Assembly (NCBI GenBank): GCA_902783355.1
Contig: CACZQQ010000303.1
Location: 1-8,826 of the forward strand
Length of the DNA stretch: 8,826 nt
Direction of reading: 5' to 3'
From: an uncultured bacterium
GTDB taxonomy: Bacteria; Verrucomicrobiota; Lentisphaeria; Oligosphaerales; Oligosphaeraceae
Of the stretch, positions 6,177-8,826 are shown piece after piece. The translations under genes and the position numbers were made by a program. Numbering within the stretch: the stretch's first letter is position 1; every line of letters starts with the position of its first letter. The notes below the pieces were generated by a model, which did not search any database, was not told where the DNA came from, and saw nothing but the letters and a program-made list of their open reading frames with translations.

Positions 6177-7085
6177 ATGAAATACTTTGACTTGCAAGTG
6201 AACGGGGCCTTCGGCATGAACTTCACCGATCCGGAACTGACCGAGGAGGCGTGTCTGGCAGGCATCGAGAAGATTCTTGCCACGGGATGCGACCGCTTTC
6301 TGCCGACCTTCCCGACGGCGCCGATGGAGGTCTACCGGCGGAATCTGCCGCTGGTCAACCGCGTCATCGAAAGGCACGGCTTGCGTTGGGCGCTGCCCGG
6401 CTTCCATCTGGAGGGGCCGTTCATCTCAAGGGAGCCTGGCTATGTCGGCGCCCACCATCCGCCGGCGGTCCGCGAACCCTCCATCCCGCTCTTCGATGAA
6501 CTCTACGCTTTGGCGGACGGCAAGGTTGCCTTGCTGACACTTGCTATAGAACTCATTGGTGCGCAAGAACTTATAGAGTATGCGCACGGGCTGGGCATTG
6601 TGGTCTCCGCCGGCCACAGCAACTGCACGGCGGAGCAGCTCGACGCCTACGGCGTCGACACAATGACCCACCTGGGCAACGGCCTCCCCAACGCCCTCGA
6701 CCGCCACCGCAATCCCATCTGGGCGGGGCTTGCCAAGGACGACATGACCATCATGGCCATCACCGACGGGCACCATCTGCCGCCGCGCGTCCTGAAGTGC
6801 TATTTGCGCTGCAAGGGGCTTGACCGCTTCATCGCGGTCAGCGACGCCTGCTCCGTCGCGGGGCTGCCGCCAGGCCGCTACCACTCCTACGGCAACGATG
6901 CCGTCCTTGAACCCAACGGTCTCTACCACAACCCCGCAAAGGGCTGCCTTGTCGGCAGTTCCAGCCTGCTCAAGGGCTGCGCCGAAGTCCTTCGGAACGA
7001 ACTCGGCCTCGATGACGAAGCCATTGAGCGCGTCTGCTGGACGAATCCGCACCGCCTGCTGGAAAAGAGAGCCGCCGGCAAGTAA
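6177..7085 (+). CDS. nagA: N-acetylglucosamine-6-phosphate deacetylase-like amidohydrolase (short form)
   Basis: This 302-residue protein is of NagA type, the family that removes acetate from N-acetylglucosamine 6-phosphate to give glucosamine 6-phosphate in the cytoplasm. The motifs follow the family order: FDLQVNGAFG (4-13), FHLEGPF with metal ligand E79, AGHSN with H147, MTHLGNGLPN with H165, ITDGHHLP (195-201), VSDACSVAGLPPG (221-233) with the likely catalytic D223, and VGSS (259-262). The usual NagA is about 380 residues. Here the N-terminal beta-sandwich strands before the first barrel strand and the C-terminal sandwich strands after TNPHRLL are missing, leaving the barrel alone. The strong ribosome site at 6163 argues that the short N-terminus is real. 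It is the last gene of the plus-strand cassette. NagA activity is the best guess, but a related N-acetyl sugar phosphate could be the substrate. Confidence 0.88.
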   Translation: MKYFDLQVNGAFGMNFTDPELTEEACLAGIEKILATGCDRFLPTFPTAPMEVYRRNLPLVNRVIERHGLRWALPGFHLEGPFISREPGYVGAHHPPAVREPSIPLFDELYALADGKVALLTLAIELIGAQELIEYAHGLGIVVSAGHSNCTAEQLDAYGVDTMTHLGNGLPNALDRHRNPIWAGLAKDDMTIMAITDGHHLPPRVLKCYLRCKGLDRFIAVSDACSVAGLPPGRYHSYGNDAVLEPNGLYHNPAKGCLVGSSSLLKGCAEVLRNELGLDDEAIERVCWTNPHRLLEKRAAGK

Positions 7086-7116
7086 GTGCGCCTTGCGGCG
7101 GTCGCGAACGGCCGCG

Positions 7117-7171
7117 CGAAAAGCCCTCCAGGGCGGCCGTCCTGAGTGCACAGCCCGTGGCCGTGCCCACC
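7117..7171. repeat. GC-rich hairpin repeat, copy 1
   Basis: This copy of about 55 bp recurs at 7187-7241, exactly 70 bp further on. From 7119 to 7171 I count three differences from copy 2, at 7122, 7152 and 7167. It contains a small hairpin, GCCCT-CC-AGGGC (7123-7134), and a longer one at 7146-7168 in which two of ten stem pairs are broken. Confidence 0.9.
7119..7134 (-). terminator. Candidate minus-strand terminator in repeat copy 1
   Basis: Read on the minus strand, the stem GCCCT-GG-AGGGC (7134-7123) is followed at once by TTTT (7122-7119). That resembles a weak intrinsic terminator for transcription leaving the alpha-2-macroglobulin gene. Copy 2 has the same stem followed only by CCTTTCC. 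The 5-bp stem with a 2-nt loop is short, so efficiency is doubtful. Confidence 0.3.
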
Positions 7172-7186
7172 AGTCGTATCGCTTGC

Positions 7187-7241
7187 GGAAAGGCCCTCCA
7201 GGGCGGCCGTCCTGAGTGCACGGCCCGTGGCCGTGCACACC
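7187..7241. repeat. GC-rich hairpin repeat, copy 2
   Basis: This is the second copy of the repeat. Its long hairpin is perfect: GTGCACGGCC at 7216-7225, a CGT loop, then GGCCGTGCAC at 7229-7238. The small GCCCT-CC-AGGGC hairpin is at 7193-7204. It resembles a REP-like or bidirectional-terminator element by position and structure; I do not recognise a named family. Confidence 0.9.
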
Positions 7242-7266
7242 TGCCGGCGGGGGGATTCCGCCGCCG

Positions 7267-8826
7267 CTATGGTTTCTGCGGATGGATGACGAAGGGCTCC
7301 TCGGGCGCGGCCGACAGCGCGTTCAGCCTCGGGGCGTACATGGGTTCCGCCTGAACCTGCGGGATGGAGTAGCGGCCAGGCGCGACGGCGCGGACATGGT
7401 ATTTCAGGACTAGGCCGTCCTGGTTGTCCGTGCAGCCCATGAAGTTGCCGAAGGCCAGCATCCGGTCGAAGCGGCGTTCCAGCAGCTTGGGCACGAAGAT
7501 GGCCCGCGCCTTTTCGCTCTGGGGCATTTCCGGCGGGATGAAGGTGCGTGTCAGGAGGGTCGGATCCTCGATTTCGAAGCCGCCGGGCAGGAGGTCGCAG
7601 ATGACCAGGTCGGCGGCCGCCTGCCCCTTGAGGGTGATCTGGACTTCCAGCAGGTCGCCTGCATTGCACTCCGTGACGGGCAGGCCCGCCGCAGAGTAGA
7701 ACCTGCGCGTGACGGCGAGGCCGTTGCGGACGGGCTTCGTGCGCGGCTGCGCGACGCGGCGCGATGTTTCCACGAGCAATTCGGTGTCCCCCGTGTTGGT
7801 GACGAGAATGTCGCCGGCGAAGTCATTGACGCGGCAGGGCTTCTGCTGTCCGAAGCCTGTGTCCTCCCAGGCGCGCTTCTCGGCGGCGCCATGGAGGGGC
7901 TGCAGCTCCAGCGTGGCGGCGTAGTGCGCGTCGGCTTCGAGCAGCGAGGGGCCCTCCGGCTTCTTCATGGCGGCGGCTCCGTTGCGGCCGTTCATCAGGC
8001 AGGCGGCCAGGTATTGGGAGAGGCCGAGGGCGGCCCAGGCGTGCTCATGGGTCGTGTAGTAGGAGCCGTCGGAGGCTTCCAGCCGCAGGAGGGCGTCCGC
8101 CAGAAGCGGCACGGACTTGTGTTCGGGCATCTTTTCAGCCAGCAGCCAGAGGGCCAGGCCCGTGCTGCGCACAGGCGAACTCAGGGGCGTGGCGCGCTCC
8201 GTGCTGTCAAAGTCGCCGAGGCCGCCTGTTTTCTCCAGCTCCTTCAGGAGGGTGTTGCCCTCGGCGGCGAAACCGCCCTGGATGAGGGCCATGGCGGCCA
8301 GGAAGCGGACCTGCGCCGCCTGGGGCGCCTCGTCGTCCAGCGGGAGCAGTTTCACATATTCGAGGGTCAGTTCGGGGGCGGCAAGGGAGAGCATGTAGGT
8401 GGCCAGCGCGCGGTCGGCGGCGCTGTTGGTCCTGTGGTTCAGGAAGATGCGCAGCTGACCGATGATTTCACGGCGCTCGCCTTCGGGGAGCGTGAAGCCC
8501 TGGCGGTCGGCCTCCAGGATGAAAAGCCAGGCGAAGAGGGTGCCCTCCATCCAGTGCTCGCGTTCGCCGGGCCACATGGAGTAGAAGTTGCCGCGTCTCA
8601 TGGTGGAGAGGCGGTCCAGCGCCCCCGTGACCTTCGTTCTGGCCGTCTCGACGAAGCTCGCCGGAACCAGATTCAGATGGGCGAGGATGGGGACGGCCAG
8701 CTGCGGGAAGGCGGCCGCCACGGTCTGCTCCAGACAGCCGTAGGGGTAGTCGTTCAGCCAGTGGATGTGGCGCATGAGGGGCAGCATCGGCGAACCGACT
8801 TGCAGCGTCCCGTATTCGTCGGCGTC
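7267..8826 (-). CDS. Alpha-2-macroglobulin family protein, C-terminal part (5' end off window)
   Basis: The frame is open from the right edge to a TAG at 7267-7269, giving 519 visible residues; the start and about two thirds of a typical 1,500-1,900-residue protein are missing. The methionine at 8787 is internal, since family sequence (LQVGSP) precedes it. The thioester motif YPYGCLEQT is intact, with Cys and Gln of CLEQ at 8736-8725. In this family the two residues form an internal thioester that covalently traps an attacking protease. An alpha/alpha-toroid thioester domain follows; its EHAWAALGLSQYLA helix is typical. The C-terminal receptor-binding-like domain includes DLLPGGFEIEDP, VAPGRYSIPQ and EPMYAPR. 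Such proteins normally sit in the periplasm or on the inner membrane as protease traps. No pbpC follows, unlike the enterobacterial arrangement; the gene instead runs into the repeat region and converges on nagA. Confidence 0.9.
   Translation of the reverse strand, partial: DADEYGTLQVGSPMLPLMRHIHWLNDYPYGCLEQTVAAAFPQLAVPILAHLNLVPASFVETARTKVTGALDRLSTMRRGNFYSMWPGEREHWMEGTLFAWLFILEADRQGFTLPEGERREIIGQLRIFLNHRTNSAADRALATYMLSLAAPELTLEYVKLLPLDDEAPQAAQVRFLAAMALIQGGFAAEGNTLLKELEKTGGLGDFDSTERATPLSSPVRSTGLALWLLAEKMPEHKSVPLLADALLRLEASDGSYYTTHEHAWAALGLSQYLAACLMNGRNGAAAMKKPEGPSLLEADAHYAATLELQPLHGAAEKRAWEDTGFGQQKPCRVNDFAGDILVTNTGDTELLVETSRRVAQPRTKPVRNGLAVTRRFYSAAGLPVTECNAGDLLEVQITLKGQAAADLVICDLLPGGFEIEDPTLLTRTFIPPEMPQSEKARAIFVPKLLERRFDRMLAFGNFMGCTDNQDGLVLKYHVRAVAPGRYSIPQVQAEPMYAPRLNALSAAPEEPFVIHPQKP

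Larger units (their letters stand above)
7086..7266. other. Convergent intergenic region filled by hairpin repeats
   Basis: These 181 bp lie between two genes that end towards each other. Two long repeat copies take up most of it. Short open frames here on both strands are just the repeat read through, with no ribosome sites or family similarity, so I call no gene. A further weak inverted repeat, CGGCGG at 7245-7250 with CCGCCG at 7258-7263, lies just beyond the alpha-2-macroglobulin stop. Confidence 0.7.

Noticed and set aside
7117..7241. CRISPR array
   Set aside because: There are only two units, the repeat is about 55 bp with internal hairpins, the interval between copies is only about 15 bp, and no cas genes are nearby.
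7245..7263. Inverted repeat CGGCGG / CCGCCG as a terminator
   Set aside because: The 6-bp GC stem has no T-run on either strand, and such pairs are frequent by chance in this base composition.
6923..7669. Minus-strand 248-codon frame and short plus-strand frames across the repeat region
   Set aside because: They read through the hairpin repeats and into nagA or the macroglobulin gene in the wrong frame. The apparent protein repeat is just the translated DNA repeat.

Overview
The window is GC-rich bacterial chromosome, densely coded, with two blocks on opposite strands. The gene types suggest an uncultured member of the PVC superphylum (Lentisphaerota, Kiritimatiellota or Verrucomicrobiota). 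They include a DUF4159 / MoxR / DUF58 / BatA-like series, a CLEQ-type bacterial alpha-2-macroglobulin, and ceramidase-like, xylose-isomerase-like TIM-barrel and NagA-like proteins. This placement is inferred from gene content; there is no rRNA or other phylogenetic marker.

Left block (1-4127, minus strand, transcribed right to left): a tight four-gene operon. It encodes a secreted protein with two DUF4159-type repeats (4127-2595), a MoxR AAA+ ATPase (2578-1574), a DUF58 von Willebrand A-like protein (1563-661), and a membrane protein with a BatA N-terminal domain and a vWA domain that runs off the left edge (664-1). Gaps are 16 and 10 bp, then a 4-bp ATGA overlap. MoxR ATPases working with DUF58/vWA partners are generally thought to remodel or insert metal into envelope protein complexes; the client here is unknown.

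Middle block (4252-7085, plus strand): a three-gene cassette that looks like amino-sugar or sugar-derivative metabolism. Its first gene is a chimera: the N-terminal part of a DegT/DnrJ/EryC1 aminotransferase runs in frame into the C-terminal part of a neutral-ceramidase-like protein, with the active sites of both lost. It is followed by a sugar phosphate isomerase/epimerase-like TIM barrel and a short NagA-type deacetylase. A 124-bp, relatively AT-rich divergent region with a 12-bp palindrome separates this cassette from the left operon.

Right block (7086-8826): a 181-bp convergent intergenic region holds two copies of a GC-rich hairpin-forming repeat exactly 70 bp apart. Beyond it, on the minus strand, is the C-terminal part (519 residues) of an alpha-2-macroglobulin family protein with an intact CLEQ thioester motif; its start lies beyond the right edge. 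Because this gene and the DUF4159-MoxR-DUF58-BatA operon share a strand, the plus-strand cassette may interrupt a formerly continuous minus-strand envelope cluster.

No tRNA, rRNA, CRISPR array, insertion sequence or phage gene was seen.
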